NCBI GenBank assembly: GCA_016235425.1 | Contig: JACRLC010000091.1 | Location: forward strand, 85,446-149,445 | Origin: Chloroflexota bacterium | Lineage (GTDB): Bacteria; Chloroflexota; Anaerolineae; Anaerolineales; Villigracilaceae | DNA: 64,000 bases | Direction: 5' to 3' | Shown: one piece after another, positions 42,514-51,321 of the stretch | How the letters are laid out: each line of letters starts with the position of its first letter | How positions within the stretch are numbered: position 1 is the first letter of the stretch | Notes under the pieces: generated by a model | What the model was told of the DNA's origin: nothing | What the model saw: the letters and a program-made list of their open reading frames with translations, nothing else | The model's database searches: none | Made by a program: the position numbers and the translations under genes

Positions 42514-43542
42514 ATGAGAGCGATCCGTATGGTAAAAGCGGGCGAACCTTTGCAAATGCAGGAGGTCCCCATTCCGGCAATCGGGAAGAAGGACATCCTG
42601 GTGCGTGTGAAGGCCGCGGGGATATGTCACTCGGACGCGCATTACCGCGCGGGGAACTCGAAGATGGGAATGCTCCCGATCACGCTGGGACATGAAGTGG
42701 CGGGCGTGGTCGAGAGGATCGGCGTGCTGGTGACAAACGTCAATGTCGGCGACCGCGTGGGACTGCACTACAACGTCAGTTGCGGAGACTGCTATCAATG
42801 CAGTGCGGGCAACGATCAATTCTGTTCGAGCGTGAAAATGATCGGCCATCACGTGGACGGCGGCTACGCGCAGTATATTTCCATCCCGGCGCGCAACGCC
42901 GTTCCCCTGCCGGACGAAATCTCCTTTGAAGCGGGCGCGACGTTGATGTGCGCGTCGGCCACGGCTTTGCACGCCCTGCGCAAGGCGAGACTCAAAGCCG
43001 GTGAAACGGTGGCAATTTTCGGCCTGGGCGGACTCGGTTTGTCCGCCATTCAACTGGCGAAAGCCCTAGGCGCGGTCGAGATTTTCGCGGTGGACATCAA
43101 GGAAGATAAACTCAAAATGGCTGTGTATTATGGCGCGGCCCCCATCAATGGCGATCGTTTGGATGCGGCGGAGGAAATCCGCAAACTGACCGACGGCAAA
43201 GGTGTGGACGTAGCCATCGAAATGATCGGTCTGCCCAGGACGATGCGGCAGACGGTCGAATCGCTGGGAGTGATGGGACGCGCGGTGATCGTTGGCATTA
43301 ACCAAACGCCGCTGTCGGTGAATCCATATCAAACACTGATCGGAAACGAAACCGAGATCATCGGCTCGAACGATCATCTATTGCACGAACTGCCTTTGCT
43401 GATGGATATGGCGCGCCGCAATATTCTGGATACATCGCACGTTGTCTCGCAGGTCATTCCGCTCGATGCGGGGTTGATCAACAAGCGGCTGGATGACCTG
43501 GAGAATTTCACAAGCGATATCCGCGCAGTGGTTGTGCCGTAA
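42514..43542 (+). CDS. Zinc-dependent alcohol dehydrogenase family protein
   Basis: A 342-residue medium-chain dehydrogenase. The catalytic zinc ligands are Cys in AAGICHSDAHYR, His-Glu in LGHEVAGVVE, and the structural-zinc Cys cluster in CGDCYQCSAGNDQFC. The NAD(P)-binding glycine motif is VAIFGLGGLGLSAIQLAK (about residues 165-182), with an acidic residue (AVDIKEDK) after the second strand favouring NAD. Both zinc sites are complete. It follows the protease by 11 bases behind GAGGAG. The ATG is preferred to a GTG that overlaps the protease stop. The alcohol or aldehyde substrate is unknown. Confidence 0.9.
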   Translation: MRAIRMVKAGEPLQMQEVPIPAIGKKDILVRVKAAGICHSDAHYRAGNSKMGMLPITLGHEVAGVVERIGVLVTNVNVGDRVGLHYNVSCGDCYQCSAGNDQFCSSVKMIGHHVDGGYAQYISIPARNAVPLPDEISFEAGATLMCASATALHALRKARLKAGETVAIFGLGGLGLSAIQLAKALGAVEIFAVDIKEDKLKMAVYYGAAPINGDRLDAAEEIRKLTDGKGVDVAIEMIGLPRTMRQTVESLGVMGRAVIVGINQTPLSVNPYQTLIGNETEIIGSNDHLLHELPLLMDMARRNILDTSHVVSQVIPLDAGLINKRLDDLENFTSDIRAVVVP

Positions 43543-43581
43543 CCAGCTATAATTGGTAAATCACAAAACGATCAAGAGAAG

Positions 43582-43627
43582 CCCGAAAACAGGGGTGCGG
43601 GCGTACGCCCGCACCCCTGTTTTCGGG
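43582..43627. repeat. 46-bp perfect palindrome, may act as terminator
   Basis: The two 23-base arms meet at GCGT|ACGC with no loop. The arms start CCCGAAAACAGGGG. No T run follows, but the very stable hairpin 39 bases after the dehydrogenase stop could end transcription. It is of the same general form as other intergenic palindromes here. Confidence 0.8.
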
Positions 43628-43665
43628 AATTCTTTCAACTTTCGTGAAGTACTGATAATCAAACT

Positions 43666-44163
43666 ATGAAAACCCCAAAAATTTCCCGGCCAAAACTTCC
43701 CAAAGGTTACGTGGATAACCCGATCTCAGAGGTTTCGTGGGATTACGTCGAAAAACAATTGACCGAATCCAAAAATTACTGGTTGTGTTCCGTCCGCCCA
43801 AATGGGAAGCCGCACGTTGTCCCGCGCTGGTGCGTTTACCTGGACGGAAAAATTTATTACGACGGCAGTCCCGAAACGCGGCACGCGCAAAACATCATGG
43901 AAAACCCAAACGTGTCTGTTCATCTTGAGGACGGGGCGAAGGCCATCATTCTCGAAGGGACCTCCGCCCCCGCCTCCAAACCGGACCTCGAACTGGCGCG
44001 GCGACTATCGGAAGCTTACACCGCCAAATATGCTTCCGACGGCTACGCCCCCACCCCAACGCAATGGGATGAGGGCGGCCTGTACGTATTCACGCCGCGT
44101 CAATGCCTGGCGTGGACGGTGTTCTTCGAGAACCCGACGAAGTTTATATTCGAGGCTGAATAA
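43666..44163 (+). CDS. Pyridoxamine 5'-phosphate oxidase-like flavin-binding protein
   Basis: A 165-residue single-domain protein with the split-barrel flavin fold. It shows YWLCSVRPNGKPHVVPRWCV (about residues 38-57), YYDGSPETRHAQNIMENPNV and HLEDGAKAIILEGTS, the usual PNPOx-like strand order. The C-terminal region has VFTPRQCLAWTVFFENPTKF, where the W-T/F motif is common in F420- or FMN-dependent members (PPOX class). Function is probably flavin- or F420-dependent reduction, or haem or flavin binding. It stands alone; a GATAAT six bases before the ATG and no ribosome binding site suggest a leaderless mRNA. Confidence 0.82.
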   Translation: MKTPKISRPKLPKGYVDNPISEVSWDYVEKQLTESKNYWLCSVRPNGKPHVVPRWCVYLDGKIYYDGSPETRHAQNIMENPNVSVHLEDGAKAIILEGTSAPASKPDLELARRLSEAYTAKYASDGYAPTPTQWDEGGLYVFTPRQCLAWTVFFENPTKFIFEAE

Positions 44164-44612
44164 CTCACCCACCATCACCTTCCCTTGAGCAGCTCATCGG
44201 CGCGACCAGTTCCACATTTGCCGCGGTGGAGTCGATTAGAAGTAAAAGCCCAGTCTCAATTTAGCATTCATGTCACCCTGAGACGGACAGCAAAAGTTTT
44301 GTGTTGTGTCCTGGCAAAGCATACGATCGCTCGCCCTGCGGAACAGGCATCAGCACAAAGCTCGCCTGTTTATACGCCAATGGAAAATTGCAGGCAGGTC
44401 AACCGTGGAAACAACAAAGCGTCGTTGGCAGTATCTTCAAAGACAGTGTGCAATTGGATGGCGAGAACAACATTTGATCCGGATCCACTGCGGGTGGAGA
44501 GGTTTTAGCGTCCCTTTAAACGTGATTTGCTTCGGTGTAAACCTGCCCTCGTTCACAACCCGTTTCATGGTTTAATATCGCCCATATTCCCATCCTTTGG
44601 TTTTGGAGAAGC
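44164..44612. other. Intergenic, no convincing gene
   Basis: A 449-base stretch. Overlapping short frames on the + strand (for example one of about 90 codons from 44306) have odd composition (many Arg, Trp, Gln), no ribosome binding site and no family resemblance. It may be the remains of a lost gene. The final part carries TTTAATATCG and a GGAG site serving the next gene. Confidence 0.5.
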
Positions 44613-46376
44613 ATGACTCGGGTAAAAACGGAAAGAATCGCGCTGGCATTGTTCACGCTTGGCTTTTTGGCATGGAGCGCGGCGTTCATATATGGAACAT
44701 CCTTTGTCGCCTTCGATGGCAGGCGCTATTTTTCTCTCTTCGACGATGCCATGATTTCCATGCGTTTCGCGTGGAATTTTTCCCACGGGCACGGACTCGT
44801 CTGGAACGCGGGCGAATATGTGCAGGGATATACCAACCTGCTGATGACGCTGGTCATGTCACTGGCAACTTTGGTTTTCGACAAATCCCGCGCGGTTTTG
44901 TCCATTCAGGTCTTGGGGATATTCACGATGCTCGGGATTGCCTTCCAGAGCATGAGGTTGGCGGCTGTCCTTTTCGATGACGCGATCATTCGTCCTGAGC
45001 GGACACTGAGCTTGTCGAAGTGGCAGTCGAAGGACATTTCTGGAGATGCGCTTGATGAAAAAGATGGGGCGAAATCGTTTGTCCGGGTTGCAGTCTTCCT
45101 TTCCGCGCTTGCTTATTACCCGCTTGCATACTGGTCGCTGATGGGGATGGAAACCGGACTGTTAACCCTGTTGTTCCTGTCGGCGCTTGTGTTTGCGTTT
45201 GAATATGTCAAAAACCGGAACCCTGTCTCGTTTTGGCTGGCGGCTGTTTGTCTCGGCCTTGCATTTTTGACGCGTAATGACTCGCTCATCTTTGCCGTTT
45301 TGATCTTTGCCTATGAACTGTGGGATGTACGCAAACCCGACCGGCCATTTCTCGGAGCGATCGCACTATATTTTCTCTTTGTTGCCGGGCAGTTTTTCTT
45401 TCAATACTGGTATTACGGTGAAGTGCTCCCCAACACCTACGCCTTGAAACTGACAGGTATGCCGCTGTCCATCCGGCTGGAGAGCGGGATTCGCTTTACC
45501 AAACCGTTTTTGCTCGAAGCGGGCGCGGTTTTGTCCCTGGCATTGTTGAACGTAATCATTGAAACTCTTCGTCCTGCCTGCACCAGTACCGCAGGCACAG
45601 GTGAGCGGAGCGGAGCAAAGTCGAAGGACATTCTCAAATCACCGCCTCGACTGCGGTACGAAAAGCATACCTCCGTTCGGCGCGAAGAATTTCTTCTCCT
45701 CGGGGCATTGATCCTCTCTGCAATTGGCTACCAGGTTTACGTCGGGGGGGACGCGTGGTTGTATTGGCGGTTGGTTTCTCCGGTGATGCCGCTCGTCCTC
45801 ATTTTGTTTGTCTATTTTGTCGTGGGTATCGTCAATCGTTTCTTGAATGCCGAACGGAATCCAATTTCATCGGTTGTTGTCTCTTTGCTGATCGTCCTCG
45901 CCGGAATCGTTTCTGTGAATTGGAGTTTTCTTCCTGAGTTAACCTTTGCAGAAGAGCCGTTCCAGGCCCAGTCGAATCGTGAGAATGTTTACGCGGCAAT
46001 TGCGTTGAACGAGATCACCACCAGCGGCGCGACCGTTGCCGTCTTTTGGGCGGGCGCGCTCCCTTATTACGCGGACAGATTCGCGATTGACCCGCTTGGC
46101 AAATCGGATCGTTATATCGCCAGTCTGCCCGCCGACATTTCCGGCGCGGTCGGTTGGAACGGCATGACCAGCATTCCCGGCCACAACAAATATGACTTGA
46201 ATTATTCGATCATGAAACTTCAACCAACGTATGTTCAGTACTTTGAATGGGGAAGCCAGGACCTCTCCGAATGGGCTGAGACAAGCTACGTGAAAGTTAA
46301 ATATGAGGGCATCGAATTGAATCTTCTCAAAGACTCTCCCGCTGTGTTGTGGGACAAAGTGGACATCCTGAAATAA
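44613..46376 (+). CDS. GT-C family membrane glycosyltransferase with two repeat inserts
   Basis: A 587-residue polytopic protein with about ten membrane helices. [20 protein letters not shown] (about residues 46-65), followed by [15 protein letters not shown], matches the first extracytoplasmic loop of GT-C enzymes of the arabinofuranosyl/mannosyl-transferase type, where 'DDA.IS.R' carries the catalytic Asp. The C-terminal soluble part contains [19 protein letters not shown]. Such enzymes move sugars from polyprenyl-phosphate donors outside the membrane. Two stretches, [18 protein letters not shown] (about 126-143) and [20 protein letters not shown] (about 325-344), are encoded by the same dispersed repeat type; both lie in loops between helices. 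An envelope polysaccharide role fits the neighbours. Confidence 0.78.
   Translation: MTRVKTERIALALFTLGFLAWSAAFIYGTSFVAFDGRRYFSLFDDAMISMRFAWNFSHGHGLVWNAGEYVQGYTNLLMTLVMSLATLVFDKSRAVLSIQVLGIFTMLGIAFQSMRLAAVLFDDAIIRPERTLSLSKWQSKDISGDALDEKDGAKSFVRVAVFLSALAYYPLAYWSLMGMETGLLTLLFLSALVFAFEYVKNRNPVSFWLAAVCLGLAFLTRNDSLIFAVLIFAYELWDVRKPDRPFLGAIALYFLFVAGQFFFQYWYYGEVLPNTYALKLTGMPLSIRLESGIRFTKPFLLEAGAVLSLALLNVIIETLRPACTSTAGTGERSGAKSKDILKSPPRLRYEKHTSVRREEFLLLGALILSAIGYQVYVGGDAWLYWRLVSPVMPLVLILFVYFVVGIVNRFLNAERNPISSVVVSLLIVLAGIVSVNWSFLPELTFAEEPFQAQSNRENVYAAIALNEITTSGATVAVFWAGALPYYADRFAIDPLGKSDRYIASLPADISGAVGWNGMTSIPGHNKYDLNYSIMKLQPTYVQYFEWGSQDLSEWAETSYVKVKYEGIELNLLKDSPAVLWDKVDILK
44986..45040 (+). repeat. 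Repeat inserted in frame in the GT-C gene (first)
   Basis: CGTCCTGAGCGGACACTGAG then CTTGTCGAAG and GTCGAAGGACATT: a member of the CGTCCTGA ... GTCGAAGGAC family also found at 916-955. Confidence 0.75.
45582..45640 (+). repeat. Repeat inserted in frame in the GT-C gene (second)
   Basis: A CCTGC...GCAGG hairpin is followed by GTGAGCGGAGCGGAGCAAAG and TCGAAGGACATT. The last part matches 930-955 and the end of the first insert. Confidence 0.75.
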
Positions 46377-46377
46377 C

Positions 46378-46830
46378 ATGGGCTACTTTTCAGAATTACG
46401 AAAACTTGTGGGGCATCGTCCGCTTTTGATGGTGGGTGCGACCGTGTTCGTGCTTGACGGGAAAGGCCGCCTGCTCCTGCTAAAGCGCGCCGACAATCAA
46501 TGCTGGGGACCGCCCGGCGGCGCGGTGGAACCGGGAGAAGTGGTGGAGGAAGCGGCGAAACGCGAAACCCTCGAAGAGACTGGGCTTGAGGTTGGCGAGA
46601 TGTCACTGTTTGGCGTGTTCTCCGGCGATGACCAGTTCTATCGTTATCCCAACGGCGATGAAGTCCACAACGTGACGATTACTTATCTTGCACAAGTGCC
46701 CGGTGGAAAAGTTTGTTTGAGTCCCGAACACACCGAATGGAAATATTTTGCGCTGGATGAAATCCCATCTCAAATCAGCCCGCCGATTGTTCCAATTCTC
46801 CAAAGACTACTCGCAAACTTCCCGGTTTAG
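46378..46830 (+). CDS. Nudix hydrolase
   Basis: A 150-residue enzyme with a complete Nudix box at about residues 42-64: GGAVEPGEVVEEAAKRETLE followed by ETGLEV (GX5EX7REUXEEXGU). It hydrolyses a nucleoside-diphosphate-linked compound, needing Mg or Mn. The TVFVLDGKGRLLLLKRADN strand before the box and the C-terminal TEWKYFALDEIP are typical of ADP-ribose/NADH-type or 8-oxo-dGTP-type members; the substrate is not determinable. It starts one base after the GT-C gene stop and is followed closely by the heparinase-like gene, so it is in the same operon. Confidence 0.92.
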   Translation: MGYFSELRKLVGHRPLLMVGATVFVLDGKGRLLLLKRADNQCWGPPGGAVEPGEVVEEAAKRETLEETGLEVGEMSLFGVFSGDDQFYRYPNGDEVHNVTITYLAQVPGGKVCLSPEHTEWKYFALDEIPSQISPPIVPILQRLLANFPV

Positions 46831-46845
46831 CCATAGAATCAATTT

Positions 46846-48810
46846 ATGTCCTCGCGTTTTACCGTTGCCCTCAAATTCCTCCGCCAATTGGGACTCCGTC
46901 CGCTGGCGTTGTTTGCATTATATAAATTTGGATTGAAAACAGGCCACTACAAACGGATAACCTCATCCACTGCCTCACCAATTACTAATTATCGCGGAGC
47001 ATCCCCGTGGGACCAATTACTCTTCAACCTCCCCTCCCGCGCACAACTCGCATCCATTCTCGGCGAAGACGGCAAAGCGTCCCTTCTCGAAGAAGCCGAT
47101 GAAATCATCAACGGAAAATTCCACATCTTCGGCGGTGAATCCACCGAACTCAAACTCACGCTCAACCAGCCTCTTCACCACTGGACAGCTTACGAAACCA
47201 ACCCCAACCTAATTACCAATTACAAATTACCCACATCCAGTCTCCAATCTCCAATCTCTGATATCAAACTTCTGTGGGAACCCGCGCGCTTCGGCTGGGC
47301 CTTCCCCCTCGGCCGCGCCTACCATCTCACGCAGGATGACAAATATGCCGAAGCCTTCTGGAAATATTTTGAATCGTTCACCGAATCGAATCCCGCGAAC
47401 CTTGGGCCGCATTGGATGAACGGTCAGGAAGCCGCGATCCGCATGATGGCGCTTGTCTGGGCCGCGCACGTTTTTGGAACGGCGCCAGCCTCAAGTCCAG
47501 AAAGACGCGGGCTTCTCATCCAAAGCATCACGCAACACGCAGCACGCATCCCTGCGACTCTCGTTTATGCAAGGTCACAAAATAATAATCATCTCGTCAC
47601 CGAAGCCGCCGCGATTTATACTGCGGGACTCTTTTTCAAAAATCCAAAATGGCGCGCGCTCGGCTGGAAATGGCTCAACTGGTCGTTCCGCAGCCAAATC
47701 AGCGATTACGGCGAATACATTCAGCACAGCGCGAATTATCATCGCGTCATGTTGCAGGCCGCGTTGTGGATCAATTTCATTAAGCAGGATGTCTTCCCCG
47801 CAAGCACTTCACAAGCTTTGGCACGCTCCGCTCATTGGCTTTTCTCACTCCTTGACAACGCCTCAGGCCGGACCCCGAACCTGGGCGCGAACGACGGTGC
47901 TTTGATCTTCCCTTTGAGCATGACTCCGTTCAATGACTTCCGCCCGACAGTGCAAGCCGCGGCCCGCGCCTTCTTGCGGACAGGCCTGCCCTCCGGCGTG
48001 TGGGACGAAATGTCCCTGTGGCTCGGACTCAACCCAACGACTCGCGTGACCGACTCGGACGCCTATCTAAGCGATAATCTGCGCGGACAAAATTCATGGG
48101 GTTACCTGCGAGCATCGCGATTCAAGTCGCGCCTCTCGCACATGGACCAACTCCACTTCGACCTCTGGTGGCGCGGACTCAACATTGCCCAGGATGCAGG
48201 CACATATCTGTATAATGCCGCATCGCCGTGGGATAATCCGCTCGTTACGACGCGCGTTCACAACACAGTGACCGTTGACGGCCGCGGCCAGATGACACGC
48301 AGCGGACGATTCCTTGTGCTGGATTGGTTTCCCGCTTATTCGAAGTCCGCCTTTGAACCCGACGAGAATATTTTACAGCGTATCATCGCCTATCACAAAG
48401 GCTATCGCGGCGTGCGGCATGAGCGGACAGTGACCATCTTCACCGATGACCACTGGCTTGTGGAAGATAAAATGATTTCCCGCCGCCCGCACGTCTATCG
48501 TCTGCACTGGCTCCTGCCCGATTGGGAATGGAAACTGGAGGAAAAAGACCGCGGCGTTGAGCTTCAACTTAATTCCCCGCATGGCTGGGTGAAGCTGCTG
48601 TCCAGGTTTGAAACGGTTTCGCCTGATCTCAAATTTCATATTACACTTGCGCGTGCAGGTGAATTGATTTATGGAAGCGGCGAAGTCCTGCCTTTTGAAG
48701 GCTGGGTTTCGCCGACATACGGACAGAAGATCCCTGCGCTATCGCTCGCGTTGAACGTGACTTCGGATCGCACTGTTTTGTTTTTTAGTCAATTTAATTT
48801 TCCAAAATAA
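46846..48810 (+). CDS. Heparinase II/III family protein (polysaccharide lyase-like)
   Basis: A 654-residue protein with an alpha/alpha-toroid domain (about residues 100-370), including NGQEAAIRMMALVWAAHVFG, SQNNNHLVTEAAAIYTAGLF and GEYIQHSANYHRVMLQAALW. A beta-sandwich domain follows (about 395-650) with LRASRFKSRLSHMDQLHFDLWW, DAGTYLYNA and VHNTVTVDGRGQM. These are the catalytic Asn/Tyr/His regions of heparinase II/III lyases. There is no signal peptide. Such genes sit in polysaccharide export clusters of many bacteria and probably cut or edit a uronic-acid polymer. The N-terminus holds a repeat-encoded stretch, SPITNYRGASPWDQL (about 44-58), and a second possible one at about 119-141. Confidence 0.82.
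   Translation: MSSRFTVALKFLRQLGLRPLALFALYKFGLKTGHYKRITSSTASPITNYRGASPWDQLLFNLPSRAQLASILGEDGKASLLEEADEIINGKFHIFGGESTELKLTLNQPLHHWTAYETNPNLITNYKLPTSSLQSPISDIKLLWEPARFGWAFPLGRAYHLTQDDKYAEAFWKYFESFTESNPANLGPHWMNGQEAAIRMMALVWAAHVFGTAPASSPERRGLLIQSITQHAARIPATLVYARSQNNNHLVTEAAAIYTAGLFFKNPKWRALGWKWLNWSFRSQISDYGEYIQHSANYHRVMLQAALWINFIKQDVFPASTSQALARSAHWLFSLLDNASGRTPNLGANDGALIFPLSMTPFNDFRPTVQAAARAFLRTGLPSGVWDEMSLWLGLNPTTRVTDSDAYLSDNLRGQNSWGYLRASRFKSRLSHMDQLHFDLWWRGLNIAQDAGTYLYNAASPWDNPLVTTRVHNTVTVDGRGQMTRSGRFLVLDWFPAYSKSAFEPDENILQRIIAYHKGYRGVRHERTVTIFTDDHWLVEDKMISRRPHVYRLHWLLPDWEWKLEEKDRGVELQLNSPHGWVKLLSRFETVSPDLKFHITLARAGELIYGSGEVLPFEGWVSPTYGQKIPALSLALNVTSDRTVLFFSQFNFPK
46972..47022 (+). repeat. Repeat inserted in frame in the heparinase-like gene
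   Basis: It carries a 34-base core (46987-47020, from AATTATCGCGGAGCATCCCC to GACCAATTAC) identical to the reverse complement of the intergenic 39883-39916. It adds about 16 residues. A related AATTACCAATTACAAATTAC stretch lies at 47211-47230 in the same gene. Confidence 0.85.
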
Positions 48811-48904
48811 CGTAACGCGGAATTCATTCCGCAACCAAAGGCGATATAAATATCGCGCTACAAAATCTTCGCGGTTGGCGTAGTTTTCACGGAGTAATCC
48901 ATAA

Positions 48905-48995
48905 ATGTCGTTGCGAGCCACGCCAGGGGCGAAGCAATCCCCTCCTCGGCGCGGAGATTGCTTCGCTCGCGGAAGAACGCTCGCTCGCAATGACA
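48905..48995. repeat. Dispersed repeat, 'TGTCGTTGCGAG' family, short member
   Basis: 91 bases from ATGTCGTTGCGAGCCACG to CTCGCAATGACA with inner GCGAAGCAATCCCC / GGAGATTGCTTCGC arms. It is the cleanest copy of the family; the others (8102, 17251, 20060) are enlarged by insertions. Confidence 0.9.
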
Positions 48996-49017
48996 AGTAG
49001 AGTAGAGTAGAGGTTTC

Positions 49018-49455
49018 ATGAGAATTCGTGCTGGCTGTATTTTGATCGAAAACGACAAGCTCGCGCTGATCGAACGTCACCGCGGTGGACGACACTATTT
49101 CACCTTCCCCGGCGGCGGCGTGGATGATGGCGAATCCCACGAGCAGGCCGCGATCCGCGAAATGGAAGAGGAGACAGGTTTGCAGGTGAAGGTCATTCGC
49201 AAGATCGCCGATGTCCACTTCAACGGCAATTTGCAGCCTTATTTTCTCGTTGAAAAAGTAAGTGGAGAATATGGCACAGGCATAGGGGAAGAATTCGGTG
49301 AATACGATCCGATGTTCGGGACATATCATCCAGTTTGGATGCCCGTCGCGGATATTTTGGATCATCCTGTTGTACCGCGTCCATTGGCAGAGGTTGTTCT
49401 TCGCTCGGCGCAATCCAGCTGGCCGAATGAGCCGGTCGTTATTTTTGATTCTTGA
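49018..49455 (+). CDS. Nudix hydrolase
   Basis: A 145-residue enzyme with a full Nudix box, GGGVDDGESHEQAAIREMEE followed by ETGLQV (about residues 36-61). The N-terminal RIRAGCILIENDKLALIERH is the usual first strand pair. It is not a close copy of the Nudix gene at 46378. AGAGG precedes the start. The preceding region is the repeat at 48905-48995, and the GT4 gene follows 95 bases downstream behind another repeat. The substrate is unknown. Confidence 0.9.
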   Translation: MRIRAGCILIENDKLALIERHRGGRHYFTFPGGGVDDGESHEQAAIREMEEETGLQVKVIRKIADVHFNGNLQPYFLVEKVSGEYGTGIGEEFGEYDPMFGTYHPVWMPVADILDHPVVPRPLAEVVLRSAQSSWPNEPVVIFDS

Positions 49456-49550
49456 TCCGGACTCCAACGTCTCCTGACGTTGGGAGTTGCCGAAGCCGGG
49501 AGACCCTTCGACAAGCTCAGGACGACGTTTCGGTCTCCGCCAAAACCCCT

Positions 49551-50768
49551 ATGCACATTCTCATCATTCACCAGGCCTTCGCCTCCCTCGACGAACCCGG
49601 CGGAACGCGGCACTATGAGTTCGCGCGCCTGATTGTTTCGCGCGGGCACGAGGTGACTGTCATTGCTTCGCCGGTAAGTTACATCACGGGGGCCCCCTCC
49701 CAGCCTCCCCCATTTTCTGCGAAAATAGGGGAGGTGCCGAAGGCAGAGGGGGTAAGAGTGATCCGCGCCCGTGTCTACGAAGCGCATCACAAATCCTTTT
49801 TTCATCGCGTTATGGCCTTTTTCTCTTTCATGTTTTCATCCTTCTTCATCGGCCTGAAAGTGAAACATGTGGATTTGGTCTGGGGCACGTCGCCGCCGAT
49901 CTTTCAGGGTGTGACAGCCTGGGCATTGGCGAAGATCAAACGCGTGCCGTTTCTCTTTGAAGTGCGTGACCTGTGGCCGCAGTTCGCGATTGCTGTGGGC
50001 GTGTTGAAGAATCCATTGTTGATTCGCGCTTCCGAATGGCTGGAGCGATTTCTGTACCGCGGCGCGGATCGGGTGATGGTCAACAGCCCGGGATTTTTAG
50101 AATCAGTTCAAAGTCGGGGGGCGAAGCGGACGGAGTTGATTCCGAACGGTGCAGACCCGTCCATGTTTGATCCGGCTGATGATGGCGGAGAATTCCGTCG
50201 AGTCCATCATCTGGAGGAAAAATTTGTCGTCATGTACGCGGGCGCGCATGGCATGTCAAATGACCTGGATGTAGTTCTGGAGTCTGCCAGCCTGCTGGCA
50301 GGCCTGCCGGAAATTCAAATTGTGCTGGTCGGTGACGGAAAGGAAAAGTCCGCGTTACAGGCACAGGCTGAAAATTTAAATTTGAAAAATATGACGTTCC
50401 TGCCGCCTGTCCCAAAGGGTGAGATGGCGAAGACGCTGGCGGGCGCGCACGCGTGCATTGCAATTTTGAAGCCGCTCGAGGAATACAAGACGACGTACCC
50501 GAACAAGGTTTTCGATTACATGGCGGCGGCGCGGCCTGTGATCTTGGCGATTGATGGCGTGATCCGCGATGTGGTGGAGAAGGCAGAATGCGGAATGTTT
50601 TCGCGGCCAGGCGACTCGGAACAACTGGCGGAGACGATCCGATATTTTTATAATAACCGCGAACGCGCCGGAAAAATGGGGATGGCCGGGCGCGCTTATT
50701 TGGAAAAGAATTTCAGCCGCGCCGCGATCATGGAAAAGTTGGTGAAACTTTTGGAGAATATGAAATGA
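49551..50768 (+). CDS. GT4 family glycosyltransferase (WbuB-like), with in-frame repeat insert
   Basis: A 405-residue GT-B retaining glycosyltransferase. It shows HILIIHQAFASLDEPGGTRH (residues 2-21), FLFEVRDLWPQFAIAVG (about 139), and the donor site ELIPNGADPSMFDP, followed by VVMYAGAHGMSNDLDVVLE and the E-x7-E-like ILKPLEEYKTTYPNKVFDYM. It resembles WbuB/WbpY-type enzymes of O-antigen or capsule synthesis. Residues about 46-69 (TGAPSQPPPFSAKIGEVPKA) are encoded by a palindromic repeat (49690-49757). The ATG at 49551 begins at conserved sequence; the open frame upstream runs through a CTTCGACAAGCTCAG repeat at about 49507. Its end overlaps the cupin gene by ATGA. Confidence 0.87.
   Translation: MHILIIHQAFASLDEPGGTRHYEFARLIVSRGHEVTVIASPVSYITGAPSQPPPFSAKIGEVPKAEGVRVIRARVYEAHHKSFFHRVMAFFSFMFSSFFIGLKVKHVDLVWGTSPPIFQGVTAWALAKIKRVPFLFEVRDLWPQFAIAVGVLKNPLLIRASEWLERFLYRGADRVMVNSPGFLESVQSRGAKRTELIPNGADPSMFDPADDGGEFRRVHHLEEKFVVMYAGAHGMSNDLDVVLESASLLAGLPEIQIVLVGDGKEKSALQAQAENLNLKNMTFLPPVPKGEMAKTLAGAHACIAILKPLEEYKTTYPNKVFDYMAAARPVILAIDGVIRDVVEKAECGMFSRPGDSEQLAETIRYFYNNRERAGKMGMAGRAYLEKNFSRAAIMEKLVKLLENMK
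49690..49757 (+). repeat. Palindromic repeat inserted in frame in the GT4 gene
   Basis: Arms CCCCCTCCCAGCCTCCCC and GGGGAGGTGCCGAAGGCAGA plus GGGGG around an ATTTTCTGCGAAAAT hairpin. It adds about 23 residues between two strands of the N-terminal Rossmann domain without a frameshift. Confidence 0.85.
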
Positions 50769-51124
50769 TCGAACCTGTTGATCTTTTGCAGAAATTCAGC
50801 CTGTTTTCCGAAGCCTGGCATCCGAAGATTGCGGGCGAATTAAACGACAGTTACGTCAAGCTTGCCCGGCTCAAGGGAGAATTCGTCTGGCACCATCACG
50901 AGAATGAGGATGAATTGTTTTTGGTGGTCAAAGGAACCCTGACCATCAAATTGCGCGGGCGTGACCTGACGATCCGCGAAGGACAGTTTGTCATCATTCC
51001 CAAAGGTGTGGAGCATTTGCCTGTGGCCGAAGAGGAAGTCCTTGTGTTGTTGCTGGAGCCAAAGAGCACGCTGAACACGGGCAACGTTCAAAATGAGAGG
51101 ACCGTCGAAGCTGATTGGATCTAG
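50765..51124 (+). CDS. Cupin domain protein
   Basis: A 119-residue single-domain cupin. The first cupin motif is VWHHHENEDELFLVVKG (about residues 40-56, metal ligands His-His-Glu) and the second is IIPKGVEHLPVAEEEVLVLL (about 78-97, third His). It is probably a small metal-binding isomerase, epimerase or dioxygenase-like enzyme, or a sugar-binding protein. Many such cupins are annotated as mannose-6-phosphate isomerase-like. It overlaps the GT4 gene by four bases, so a role in sugar metabolism for the same polymer is plausible but unproven. Confidence 0.87.
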   Translation: MIEPVDLLQKFSLFSEAWHPKIAGELNDSYVKLARLKGEFVWHHHENEDELFLVVKGTLTIKLRGRDLTIREGQFVIIPKGVEHLPVAEEEVLVLLLEPKSTLNTGNVQNERTVEADWI

Positions 51125-51321
51125 CCTGACGACTCTAAAACGTTTCCCCGGCATTTGCGCGTCATACCTGACCTTTGAAATGAGACCGCTTAAACGAAAT
51201 TGGTTTTCGCTCAAAACAGTTCTGTTAACCTGATCCCCAAAATGTATTCTGGGGGAACTATTCATATTTTCTCCTCGTCATTGCCGTGACGCCGAATCGA
51301 AATCAATGTTTGGAGGAGAAA

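Noticed and set aside
44185..44575. Overlapping short frames in the gap before the GT-C gene, possible transposase remnant
   Set aside because: No transposase motif, terminal repeats or ribosome site could be identified; kept only as an unexplained stretch.
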